A stretch of 64,000 bases of DNA from contig JAQCEQ010000004.1 in NCBI GenBank assembly GCA_027618565.1, positions 1-64,000 on the forward strand, written 5' to 3'. This stretch comes from Planctomycetota bacterium (GTDB lineage Bacteria > Planctomycetota > Phycisphaerae > Phycisphaerales > SM1A02). Positions within the stretch are counted from its first letter, which is position 1; each line of letters begins with the position of its first letter. The notes beneath the pieces are model-generated. The model saw only the letters and a program-made list of their open reading frames with translations, made no database searches and was not told the origin of the DNA. Shown here in pieces: positions 7,498 to 15,569 of this stretch. The translations under genes were made by a program, and so were the position numbers.

Positions 7498-8346
7498 ATG
7501 GCAAAGTACCCGACGTACAAACTGCCCTGGGCAAAAATCACCGCCCAGAAGCTCCTGTTCAGCCGCCGGCGGAAGTACAACCCCGACGACTATCAGAAGC
7601 TGCTCGAACCATACATGAAGACCCACGAGAGCCTCCGCCTGCGGGATTACGTGCGCGAAAAGAGCCTCGACGGACGCAAGATCCTGATCATCCGCCACGA
7701 TGTCGATCACGATCACCTGACTGCGGTGAAGATCGCCAGGTGGGAGCGCGACCGCGGCCTTAACACGACGTACTGCCTTCTCCATACGGCGTGGTACTAC
7801 GGCGAGCTGACTGACGGGCGCTATCGTCACACGCAAGATGTCCTCGACGCCGCCCAGCAGATCGTCGAGCTTGGGCATGAGGTGAACTTTCACAATAACC
7901 TCGTGGTGCTGGCGCTGACCGAAGGCATCGACCCGCGGGCGATGCTCCGCGAGGAGCTGGATTTTTTCCGCAGTTACGGCGTTCCCATCGTCGGCACCAG
8001 CACGCACGGCGATGCCCTTTGCCGCGAGCTCAACTTCCGCAACTGGGAACTGTTCAAGGAATGCTGCGATGACCGCTTCGGCGGGCCGCGAACGGTTGCG
8101 TTCAAGAAGCCGACTGGCGGCCAGTCGTCGATTGAGCTCGGCAAGCTGTCGATGTTCGATTTCGGCCTTGAATACGAGGCCTACGACATCGCCCGCGATC
8201 TCTACCACACGGACAGCGGCGGAAACCTCCGCCTCCGGGAAAACACCCGCGGTCGAAAGGACTTTGGAAGAACGGACAAGGAATCCGGCCAAGTCGTCGG
8301 CGTGCTCACGCACCCGATATGGTGGGATTTCAACGATGCCCGGTAA
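7498..8346 (+). CDS. NodB/WbmS-like polysaccharide deacetylase family protein
   Basis: Predicted to remove an acyl group from an amino sugar, with a divalent metal. It has 282 residues and no signal peptide, so it probably acts in the cytoplasm on a precursor. RHDVDHDH (Asp68 and Asp70) and GHEVNFHNN supply the Asp-His-His type metal site, PIVGTSTHGD follows, and LTHPIWW closes the domain. It is a paralogue of the first 255 residues of the fusion at 3096-5219: compare RHDVDYD, LLHTA, GTAAHGD, HTDSGGNLR versus FTDSGGDWN, and HPIYW. The stop overlaps the probable start of the FkbM gene by 11 bases, pointing to coupled translation. Confidence 0.75.
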   Translation: MAKYPTYKLPWAKITAQKLLFSRRRKYNPDDYQKLLEPYMKTHESLRLRDYVREKSLDGRKILIIRHDVDHDHLTAVKIARWERDRGLNTTYCLLHTAWYYGELTDGRYRHTQDVLDAAQQIVELGHEVNFHNNLVVLALTEGIDPRAMLREELDFFRSYGVPIVGTSTHGDALCRELNFRNWELFKECCDDRFGGPRTVAFKKPTGGQSSIELGKLSMFDFGLEYEAYDIARDLYHTDSGGNLRLRENTRGRKDFGRTDKESGQVVGVLTHPIWWDFNDAR

Positions 8347-9340
8347 AGGAATGAAATGTTTTTATGATCTACTGGTCTACAGAGTCGATCGCTTCCTCGA
8401 CGCGCATTTTTTGAAGCGGTTTGAACCCGCCGTGCGGCCGAAGCTGGTGCGCCTGGCGGAGCTGCGCGGGGAGACGCCGAAAGAGGTGGTGCGCAGGTTC
8501 AGGAAAAAGAAGATCCGGCGCATTCCGCCGAGCATTCTCAAGCACACGCATATCCTGCTTGCTGCCAAGTTCGTCGAAGCCGGCGAACGCGAGGGCGTGC
8601 CGTTCGTTCGTCTGGAGAACGGGCGGATTTTCTACGGGCACCCGTCGCGCAAGCAGCACGAGCGCGAATTCGCGTTTCTCGCCGACAAGCTCTCGCCTTG
8701 CCTGACGCCGTGGACGTACCTGACCGCCAAGGACGTTGCCATCCGCTATCTGCACGACAAGTGGTATCCGGAGAAATACCTCCCCGGCCCCGGCGGGACG
8801 ATCGTCGAGGTCGGCGCTTACGTCGGTCACAAGACGATGCGATTCGTCGATCAGCACGTCACGACCAGCGGCAAGGTGCTGGCGATCGAGGTCATGCCGG
8901 AGAACATCCCGATCCTGAAGCGCAACATCGCCGACAACGGGATGCAGGCGTGTATCGATGTGATGCACTGCGGCGTTTGGCGCGAGCCGGGGCGGCTCGC
9001 GGTCAAAGGAATGGGCCGGCAGCGCAATTCGCTGGTCAGCATCGATCATCTCGACCGCGAAAACGAGGCGGTGGTCCCCACGGATACGCTCGACAATATC
9101 CTCGTCAAATGGGACCAGCCAAAGGTCGATTTCATGATCATCACGGTCAACGGCGCCGAGATCGAGGTGCTACAGGGCCTGGACAAACAGCTTCACCGGA
9201 TCAAGGTCCTGTACATCGCGGCCCATTTCAAGCGCGACGGCAAGCCAACGCGCGACATTTGCCTTGATATGCTCCGCAAGAAGGGGTGCAAAATCTTGAA
9301 TGAAGGCCAGGACGCGGGCATCTATGCGCAGTGCTCTTGA
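8336..9340 (+). CDS. FkbM-family methyltransferase
   Basis: Predicted SAM-dependent O-methyltransferase, commonly found in surface-glycan and polyketide clusters. From ATG 8336 it has 334 residues. The SAM-binding part is GGTIVEVGAYVGHKTMRFV followed by KVLAIEVMPENIPILKRNI, which carries the acidic end of strand beta-2. The later VDFMIITVNGAEIEVLQGL matches the FkbM pattern DxxxIDVEGxExxVLxG, but with Thr-Val-Asn-Gly in place of the usual Asp-Val-Glu-Gly, so the catalytic details may differ. The frame stays open much further upstream, but that stretch is inside the deacetylase gene and is not used here. ATG 8336 overlaps the previous stop; ATG 8351 is an alternative. The N-terminal 120 residues are not recognised. 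Confidence 0.72.
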   Translation: MPGKGMKCFYDLLVYRVDRFLDAHFLKRFEPAVRPKLVRLAELRGETPKEVVRRFRKKKIRRIPPSILKHTHILLAAKFVEAGEREGVPFVRLENGRIFYGHPSRKQHEREFAFLADKLSPCLTPWTYLTAKDVAIRYLHDKWYPEKYLPGPGGTIVEVGAYVGHKTMRFVDQHVTTSGKVLAIEVMPENIPILKRNIADNGMQACIDVMHCGVWREPGRLAVKGMGRQRNSLVSIDHLDRENEAVVPTDTLDNILVKWDQPKVDFMIITVNGAEIEVLQGLDKQLHRIKVLYIAAHFKRDGKPTRDICLDMLRKKGCKILNEGQDAGIYAQCS

Positions 9341-9343
9341 GGC

Positions 9344-11230
9344 ATGACGGAACGCCGAATGAATTCAGAAACCTCATCTGCTGTTCCGCACTCCGAGCCT
9401 TCCGCCGCGACTGCGCCGGATGCCGATGCGAATCTCCACTTCGATGCCGGGACGAAGCTGTCGCGCTACACCGCGTTCCTTCGCTGGATGGCATCTGATG
9501 CGTTCTGGCGCTTCCGCTGGCTGGTTATCGGCGTCATCGCCGCCGGCGCGGCGGCGGTGGCGCTTCAGATCAAAGCCATCGCGCTCACCATCTACTACAC
9601 GCATCTGTTCGAGGACAACAAAACCTTTACGCTCTTCGGCCACAGCTATCACCCACGGGAATCGATGGCGCTGCTGCTGGGATTTGGCAGCGCGGTGTTG
9701 GTGGCGCTGGTCATCTCGGCCGTGCTACAGTATGCGTCGCGCGTATGGACGCTGTTGCTCCGGCGCCGCTACGCCGAGTTCTGCTCGATCCGAGTGCTGG
9801 CGATCCTGAAAGGCGCGCCGCACACCGTGCCCGGCAGCCCGTTGCGGTTCGACGACGCCACTGCCACGGCGTTGGTGCGCAGCGAATCGCTGTATTGCGG
9901 CAGAATGGTTTCCATCGCCGTCGGCGTCGTCACACCGGCCATCTGTTTCATCGCCTCCGTCGGCGTGCTGTTCTACGTTCATTGGACGCTGACGCTCCTG
10001 CTCGTCGGGATGATCGGCGTCTGCTCGATTTTTCTCTATCGGGTCAACGTGAAGGGCGCGCTCTATTCGCACCTGGCGGAAAAGCACGGCCGCGGCGCCG
10101 TCGCCGAATACCGCAGGATCGTCCAGGCCCACAAGTCGGCCATCATCGTTCAGCGCGACTTCGACGCTGAAACCTCGGTGCGCTCCGACCCGATCAAGAA
10201 CTATTTCGACGCTTACATGGTCCGCCTGCGCGTCGTCGCCGACAGTGAATTGATCGGCAATATCTTTCTCGGCGTCGTGCTGGCCATCAGCATGGTCGCG
10301 CTGGGCCGCGGCGCGATCCTGCGCGGCAGCGGCTGGGAAGGCATGGTTGCCTATCTCGTCGCGTTGCGCTACGCGCTTGTGACATTCCGCGGTGGCGTGC
10401 GGACGATCACGTCGTTCAACCGCTTTTATCCGCAGGTGCGGCGATACTTCGATTTCGTCCGCTGGTCAGTTGAATCCGACGCCCCGCCCGCGCCGCTGCC
10501 CGCCAGCGTCGGGCTGCGATGCCCGTCGCCGAAATTGGAAGGCTCGCTTCGCAAGTTCATCATCGATTCCCATGGCCGGATCGCGCTGTGCGCCCCGATT
10601 GATTTGAATCGTTACACCTTGCCGTTCATCATCCGCTGCATGATCGGAAACGACCCTTCGCTGGTTCGCTCGATCGTTGCCAGCGCCGCGTGGGCGACGT
10701 CGTCGTTCCGATTTCCGCCCGGCCCGATCAGCCGGTCCCCCGGATTCGACGACCCGTCTTTCCAAAGAGATTTCGACGCTCTGGCCGCCGGCAGCGGGCT
10801 GGAGCAGAAAATCGCCGATCAGTTGTCCCAAGGCCTCGCGACTCCCATGCCCGAAGTCGACCGCGACGGGATCAATCCTGCCATCAAGTTTCTTTTCAGC
10901 CTCGTCCCCGTGTTTCGCTCACGGGCCAGTTGGGTTTTTCTCGACGGAAACGATCTGGCGGCGCTTGAAGTCGATGCGCGGAAGCAAGTCCTGGACCGCC
11001 TGGCGGGACGGGTCACGGTCATTCTTTACAACGAAAGCCTGGCCGGCGTCGGCCAATCCGGCGAGCAGGTCGTCGCGGTCCACGACGCCGCCGAACAGAT
11101 CGCCCTCGGGCCGATCTCCTGGTTCAACGAGCATCGCGGGCAAATCCAGCAGATCGTGCTGACCGCCATCCCCTCGCGCAAGGCCCGTATCGACGATGAC
11201 GACGACGACGATACGGACGACGACACGTAA
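9344..11230 (+). CDS. ABC-exporter-like membrane protein with degenerate ATPase domain
   Basis: A 628-residue protein with the layout of an ABC exporter half-transporter. Residues about 45-375 hold roughly six membrane segments (for example 58-75, 108-129, 188-212, 214-232, 302-320, 333-347), with long helices between. Residues about 390-610 follow the ABC ATPase fold but have lost its motifs: at the Walker A site HGRIALCAPIDLNRYTLPFI has Arg423 where the Lys should be and no glycines; QGLATPMPEVDRDGINPAIK replaces the signature; ASWVFLDGNDLAALE keeps Asp534 but has Gly for the catalytic Glu; VTVILYNES lacks the switch His. The C-terminus is a run of aspartates (617-628). It probably does not hydrolyse ATP itself. 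A heterodimer with an active partner, a scaffold, or decay towards a pseudogene are all possible; the intact 628-codon frame argues against simple decay. Confidence 0.65.
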   Translation: MTERRMNSETSSAVPHSEPSAATAPDADANLHFDAGTKLSRYTAFLRWMASDAFWRFRWLVIGVIAAGAAAVALQIKAIALTIYYTHLFEDNKTFTLFGHSYHPRESMALLLGFGSAVLVALVISAVLQYASRVWTLLLRRRYAEFCSIRVLAILKGAPHTVPGSPLRFDDATATALVRSESLYCGRMVSIAVGVVTPAICFIASVGVLFYVHWTLTLLLVGMIGVCSIFLYRVNVKGALYSHLAEKHGRGAVAEYRRIVQAHKSAIIVQRDFDAETSVRSDPIKNYFDAYMVRLRVVADSELIGNIFLGVVLAISMVALGRGAILRGSGWEGMVAYLVALRYALVTFRGGVRTITSFNRFYPQVRRYFDFVRWSVESDAPPAPLPASVGLRCPSPKLEGSLRKFIIDSHGRIALCAPIDLNRYTLPFIIRCMIGNDPSLVRSIVASAAWATSSFRFPPGPISRSPGFDDPSFQRDFDALAAGSGLEQKIADQLSQGLATPMPEVDRDGINPAIKFLFSLVPVFRSRASWVFLDGNDLAALEVDARKQVLDRLAGRVTVILYNESLAGVGQSGEQVVAVHDAAEQIALGPISWFNEHRGQIQQIVLTAIPSRKARIDDDDDDDTDDDT

Positions 11231-11346
11231 GAAAAAAGATTGAAGTCTCCTCCGGCTCACGTCCAATAATCCCAAACAGGTCTTGCGCGACATGGATGCC
11301 GCGCAGCAAGTACAGGAATTGGACTGAACTGAACCGGAGGTTCATT

Positions 11347-11544
11347 GTGAAAAGCAGGTTGATTTACGGGGTGGCGTTGTTGTCGTTGGCGGTTGTGGCA
11401 GCAACGGGATGCGCGAAGAAGGGGAACACTGCGGGAACGAATGGCTCGGCGTTGGACATCTCGTCCCCGCCGCCGGCCGTCGCCTACGAGCCGCCCGTCG
11501 CCGACCCGGTCACGGTCATCGGTGCTTGGGGGACGGCTGGCTGA
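11347..11544 (+). CDS. Small lipoprotein, probably truncated
   Basis: The start is GTG at 11347 with GGAGG seven bases upstream. The 65 residues begin with KSRLIYGVALLSLAVVAATG and a Cys, a lipoprotein-type signal, then a short Pro-rich segment (SSPPPAVAYEPPVADPV). The reading frame ends abruptly with VTVIGAWGTAG. Planctomycete lipoproteins with this kind of start usually continue into a LysM-type domain, which is missing here. The end coincides with the change of DNA signature near 11.5 kb, so the gene may have been cut by a rearrangement or assembly junction. Function unknown. Confidence 0.5.
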   Translation: MKSRLIYGVALLSLAVVAATGCAKKGNTAGTNGSALDISSPPPAVAYEPPVADPVTVIGAWGTAG

Positions 11545-11567
11545 ACTCGCTGTCCGCGCGCTTCGCA

Positions 11568-11607
11568 CAAAAAATAGCCCCGCCGCGGAGGTGGGCCGCG
11601 ACGGGGC
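11568..11607 (-). terminator. Rho-independent terminator, minus strand
   Basis: On the minus strand a 12-bp stem (GCCCCGTCGCGG with CCGCGGCGGGGC, one mismatch) is followed by TATTTTTTG. It would end transcripts that read leftward through the structured stretch from nrdJ. Confidence 0.7.
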
Positions 11608-11966
11608 ACAGGAGGATCCCGAAGCCGACCATGGCTTCGGGGGTGACCAGGCCCGAAGGCCCGATCATGGATTGGCTGCGGTGGGGATGACCCTGTGGTC
11701 TGTGGTCACACGGCGCCGGCCGGATCCCATCCTTGGGTCTCCTCAGCACGCCGAGGGCCGGACGAAACGAGCTCCTTGCTTGTCCGGCCAGTGCGAACGA
11801 GTGTCCATTCACTCGCCGACCATCTGTCTCCTTGGGGGCACCCCCACCGCATGTGCGTGGGGCAAGAATCGGAGTCCTGCCACACGCGGTTCTGGATTGG
11901 CGGTCACGACCCAACCAGCGTCCTGCCGGTTGGATGCGTGCGGCCGTGAGTGTGTTGTTGCGTCGA
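11608..11966 (-). other. Gene-free stretch with consecutive hairpins, possible structured RNA
   Basis: No convincing gene is present. Four further near-perfect hairpins follow the terminator stem: 11618-11641 (CCCGAAGCC, six-base loop, GGCTTCGGG), 11756-11789 (GGCCGGAC with GTCCGGCC), 11798-11815 (CGAGTG, TCCATT, CACTCG) and 11842-11862 (CCCCACCGCA, TG, TGCGTGGGG with one bulge). With the terminator at 11568 the natural reading is a minus-strand RNA of up to about 390 bases located directly after nrdJ. I could not match it to RNase P, tmRNA, SRP or 6S RNA: no AGGAAAGUCC, tag reading frame or SRP tetraloop region was found. A structured nrdJ 3' untranslated region is the alternative. Confidence 0.4.
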
Positions 11967-14900
11967 TCACGAGCACCCCATGCTCTGCCCGCAGTTCACG
12001 CACTTGTAGCACGTGCCATTGCGGATGGTGATGGAGCCGCAGGCATCGCAGGCGGGCGCATCGCCCATCATGCCTTGGTTGGCGGCGTCAAGGGCCGACC
12101 GAGGCACTCTCGCGGATGACGCTGCTGGTGAAGTCACGCTCGCTCGGTGCGCGCCAGCGCCGCCCGCGACCGCCCCAGCCCGAGCAACGGCCCAGAGCGC
12201 CGGTCCACCGGCTGATGGTGTGCCGGATGAAGTCGCGCGTGAGGGCGAGGTTGCGGCGCCGTTCGAGGTCGGCGAGTTCGATGTGGCTGGCGTGGTCCGG
12301 CCCGTTGCCGGCTCGACGATCGTCGTTCCCATGCGATCCTTGCATGTCGTGTCCTCCGTGACGGTTCCGGCGGGGCCGGCCGCGGGTGTGTGCATCGCGG
12401 GTGCGTTGCTGGACGGGACCTTGGCGGGAGTGGCGCGCGGGGGCGCGTTCTCGTCGCGGTATCCCTCGATGAATTCCATGCCGAGCCAGCGGAAGATGTA
12501 GTCCACCAGGCTCTTGGCAAACGGAATGTCGTTGTTGGTGGTCATGCCCATCGGCTCAAACCGCTGGTGGGCGAACTTCTTGACCAGGCTCTCGACCGGG
12601 ACGCCGTACTGCAGCGCCACGCTGATGGCCGTGCCAAGCGAGTCCATCAGTCCGCCGATGGTGGAGCCTTCCTTGGCCATCGTGATGAAGAGTTCGCCGG
12701 GGCGGCCATCTTCATAGAGGCCGACGATGAGGTATCCCTCATGCCCCGCCACATTGAATTTATGGGTGAGGGAACTTCGCGTGTCCGGCAGGCGGCGGCG
12801 CATCGGCTTCTCGACGATGCGTTCCACGATGCGTTCAATGATCTGGGGCTCTGGAATCACCATGGGGGCGAGCCCCTCGGTGTCCTCCGCCTCGCGCTCG
12901 ACCTTGGAGTCCTCGGTGGCCTTGTCGGCGCCGGAGTTGAGCGGCTGGCTCAACTTGCACCCATCGCGATACAGCGCGTTCGCCTTCAAGCCAAGTTCCC
13001 AGCTCATCCGGTAGCAGGCACCGATGTCAGCGACCACGGCCTCATTGGGGAGGTTGATTGTCTTGCTGATGGCGCCGGAGATGAACGGCTGCGACGCCGC
13101 CATCATGAGGATGTGTCCCTCTGGTCGGATGAAGCGCTGTCCCAGGCATCCACAGCGGTTGGCGCAGTCAAAGACCGGGAGGTGCTCTCCCTTGAGTCCC
13201 GGCGCACCCTCCACCGTCAGCGTTCCACAGATCGTGCGGTTGAGCGTGTCGATCTGCGCGCGCGTGAGTCCGAGCGCCCGCAGGCCATCGAACTTCTTGT
13301 CCGCGCGCGCAGCCTCCGGCGAGAGGCCTTGCGCAAGGATGATCCGCTCGGGCATCGACCAGGACGAGAACGAAAAGGAGACCTCGGGGACACCAGGAAG
13401 CGTGTTCTCGATCGCGACCAACTCCTCGTTGGTGTAGCCCTTGCCCACCAGCCACTCGCGCAGCGTGGGAGCGCCTGCCTCTGACAGCCCATCGGCCGCC
13501 GGCACGCGCGCGTCCAGCGACATCGTGCCCATCACATACGCCAAGATGGCGTCCGATTGCTGCTGTGGGTAGCCCAAGGCCTTGAGCGCGGGGCGCACGG
13601 ACTGGTTGGCGATCTTGAAGTACCCGCCGCCCGCCAGCTTCTTGTACTTGGTGAGCGCGAAGTCCGGCTCCACGCCCGTCGTATCGCAATCCATCAGGAG
13701 GCCGATGGTGCCGGTCGGCGCGATCACGGTGGTCTGCGCGTTGCGGAATCCGTGGCGCTCGCCGAGGGAGACCGTCTCGTCCCAGGACCGGACGGCGGCC
13801 TCCAGGAGTCCCGTCGCGTTGGCGATGTTGATCTTGCCGCCCGCAAAGAGCGCGTGGTCGATCGGCACCGGCCGAATCCGGAGCGACTCCCACTCGGGGC
13901 TGATGCGATTGAGCCCCTTGGCCGCTCGACGATGATTGCGCATGACGCGCAGCATGGAATCACGGTTGGCGTTGTAGCCGGCGAACGCGCCAAGCTGCCC
14001 AGCCAACTCCGCGCTGGTGGCGTAGGAGCGACCGGTGAGCAGGGCACTCACTGTCGCGCAGACGGCGCGGGCCTCGTCGCTGTCGTAGGGGATGCCCGCC
14101 TGCATGAGCATCGCGCCCAGGTTGGCAAAGCCGAGGCCAAGCGTGCGGTACTTCCAGGAGAGCTCTGCAATCTCGCGGCTGGGGAACGCGGCCATCAGCA
14201 CCGAGATCTCCAGTACCACCGTCCAGAGCCGGATCGCGTGCTCGTAGCCGGGGATGTCGAAGGTGCGAGTCTCAGAGTTGTAGAAGGTGATCAGGTTCAG
14301 CGACGCCAGGTTGCACGCCGTGTTGTCCAGGAACATGTACTCGCTGCACGGGTTGCTGGCGTTGATTCGACCGCCCTGGGGGCAGGTGTGCCAGGCGTTG
14401 ATGGTCGAGTCAAACTGGACGCCGGGATCCGCGCAGCGCCACGCGGCAAAGTTCACTTGCTCCCAGAGGTCCGTCGCACGGATGGTCTTGTGGACCGTCC
14501 CGTCGGTACGGCGGGTGAGCGTCCAGGAGTCGTTGCGCTCCACGGACTCCATGAACTCGTCCGAAATCCGGATCGAGTTGTTGGAGTTCTGGCCCGAGAC
14601 CGTCATGTAGGCCTCGCCGTTGAAGTCGTAGTCAAGCGAGAGGTTCAGCTTCGCCGCCAGCTCGCGGTGCTCGGGGGCGATGTGCTTCATTCCCTCTACC
14701 AAGGCCGCCACCTTGATTTCCTCGCGGACCTTCCAGTTCACGAAGGTCTCGATATCCGGGTGATCCACGTCCAGGCACACCATCTTGGCTGCACGACGCG
14801 TGGTGCCGCCCGACTTGATCGCGGCTGCGGCGCGGTCGCCGATCTTGAGGAATGACATCAGACCGCTGCTCTTGCCGCCGCCCGAGAGCGGCTCGTTCTC

Positions 14901-15569
14901 GCCGCGCAGGTTGGAGAAGTTGGTGCCGGTGCCGGACCCGTACTTGAAGAGCCGCGCCTCGCGCGTCCAGAGGTCCATGATGCCGCCCTCCTTCACCAGG
15001 TCGTCGCTGATCGACTGGATGAAGCAGGCGTGCGGCTGAGGGTGGGTGTAGGCGTCGTCGGCCAGCCGAGGCTGGCCGGTGGTCGGATCGGAAATCCAGT
15101 GGCCCTGGGCCGGGCCGTTGATCCCGTAGGCCCAGTGGAGCCCGGTGTTGAACCACTGGGGGCTGTTGGGAGCGGCCATCTGCCGCAGCATCATGAACGC
15201 GATCTCGTCGTAGAACGCCTCGGCGTCCTCGGTGGTCTCGAAGTAGCCGTGCTTCTCGCCCCAGTGCCGCCAGCAACCCGCCAGACGGTGCACCACCTGC
15301 CGGACGCTGCGCTCAGGGCCAAAGACGAACTGCCCATCCTTGACGAGCGGCGTGCCCTCTTCGGTCAATTGCGGCACGCCGGCCTTGCGGAAGTACTTGC
15401 TCACGACGATGTCCGTCGCCAGCTGGCTCCACTCCTTGGGAATCTCGGCATCGCGCATCTCGAAGACGGTGCTGCCGTCCGCGTTGGAGATCTTGCTTGA
15501 GCGGCGAGTCCACTCAACCGAACTGTAGACATCCTTGCCTGCAGTGGTGAAACGACGGGTGACCTTCAT
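11967..15569 (-). CDS. nrdJ: Class II (adenosylcobalamin-dependent) ribonucleotide reductase
   Basis: Reduces ribonucleotides to deoxyribonucleotides with a B12 radical. From ATG 15569 it has 1200 residues; this start is chosen because AGGAAGGA lies 11 bases upstream and MKVTRRFTTAGKDVYSSVEW is family-like, although the frame is open to 15803. Core motifs include YGSGTGTNFSNLRGENEPLS, INASNPCSEYMFLDNTACNL, APTGTIGLLMDCDTTGVEPD and KLAGGGYFKI. Near the C-terminus a low-complexity Ala/Ser/Pro/Thr linker of about 130 residues leads to CDACGSITIRNGTCYKCVNC, the Cys-rich tail that shuttles reducing power. The gene stands alone on the minus strand, with two NrdR-like boxes about 640 bases upstream and a structured stretch downstream. 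Confidence 0.93.
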   Translation of the reverse strand: MKVTRRFTTAGKDVYSSVEWTRRSSKISNADGSTVFEMRDAEIPKEWSQLATDIVVSKYFRKAGVPQLTEEGTPLVKDGQFVFGPERSVRQVVHRLAGCWRHWGEKHGYFETTEDAEAFYDEIAFMMLRQMAAPNSPQWFNTGLHWAYGINGPAQGHWISDPTTGQPRLADDAYTHPQPHACFIQSISDDLVKEGGIMDLWTREARLFKYGSGTGTNFSNLRGENEPLSGGGKSSGLMSFLKIGDRAAAAIKSGGTTRRAAKMVCLDVDHPDIETFVNWKVREEIKVAALVEGMKHIAPEHRELAAKLNLSLDYDFNGEAYMTVSGQNSNNSIRISDEFMESVERNDSWTLTRRTDGTVHKTIRATDLWEQVNFAAWRCADPGVQFDSTINAWHTCPQGGRINASNPCSEYMFLDNTACNLASLNLITFYNSETRTFDIPGYEHAIRLWTVVLEISVLMAAFPSREIAELSWKYRTLGLGFANLGAMLMQAGIPYDSDEARAVCATVSALLTGRSYATSAELAGQLGAFAGYNANRDSMLRVMRNHRRAAKGLNRISPEWESLRIRPVPIDHALFAGGKINIANATGLLEAAVRSWDETVSLGERHGFRNAQTTVIAPTGTIGLLMDCDTTGVEPDFALTKYKKLAGGGYFKIANQSVRPALKALGYPQQQSDAILAYVMGTMSLDARVPAADGLSEAGAPTLREWLVGKGYTNEELVAIENTLPGVPEVSFSFSSWSMPERIILAQGLSPEAARADKKFDGLRALGLTRAQIDTLNRTICGTLTVEGAPGLKGEHLPVFDCANRCGCLGQRFIRPEGHILMMAASQPFISGAISKTINLPNEAVVADIGACYRMSWELGLKANALYRDGCKLSQPLNSGADKATEDSKVEREAEDTEGLAPMVIPEPQIIERIVERIVEKPMRRRLPDTRSSLTHKFNVAGHEGYLIVGLYEDGRPGELFITMAKEGSTIGGLMDSLGTAISVALQYGVPVESLVKKFAHQRFEPMGMTTNNDIPFAKSLVDYIFRWLGMEFIEGYRDENAPPRATPAKVPSSNAPAMHTPAAGPAGTVTEDTTCKDRMGTTIVEPATGRTTPATSNSPTSNGAATSPSRATSSGTPSAGGPALWAVARAGAVAGGAGAHRASVTSPAASSARVPRSALDAANQGMMGDAPACDACGSITIRNGTCYKCVNCGQSMGCS

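Noticed and set aside
8012-8335. Longer form of the FkbM methyltransferase starting within the deacetylase gene
   Set aside because: The added 108 residues are a shadow frame of the deacetylase and have no similarity to the family.
11516-11914. Minus-strand 132-codon open frame in the hairpin stretch
   Set aside because: It runs through the terminator and all the hairpins, has Arg/Pro/Gly-rich composition and no recognisable domain.
11608-11966. RNase P RNA, tmRNA, SRP RNA or 6S RNA identity for the structured stretch
   Set aside because: Key conserved sequences of each were looked for on both strands and not found; kept only as an unassigned candidate.
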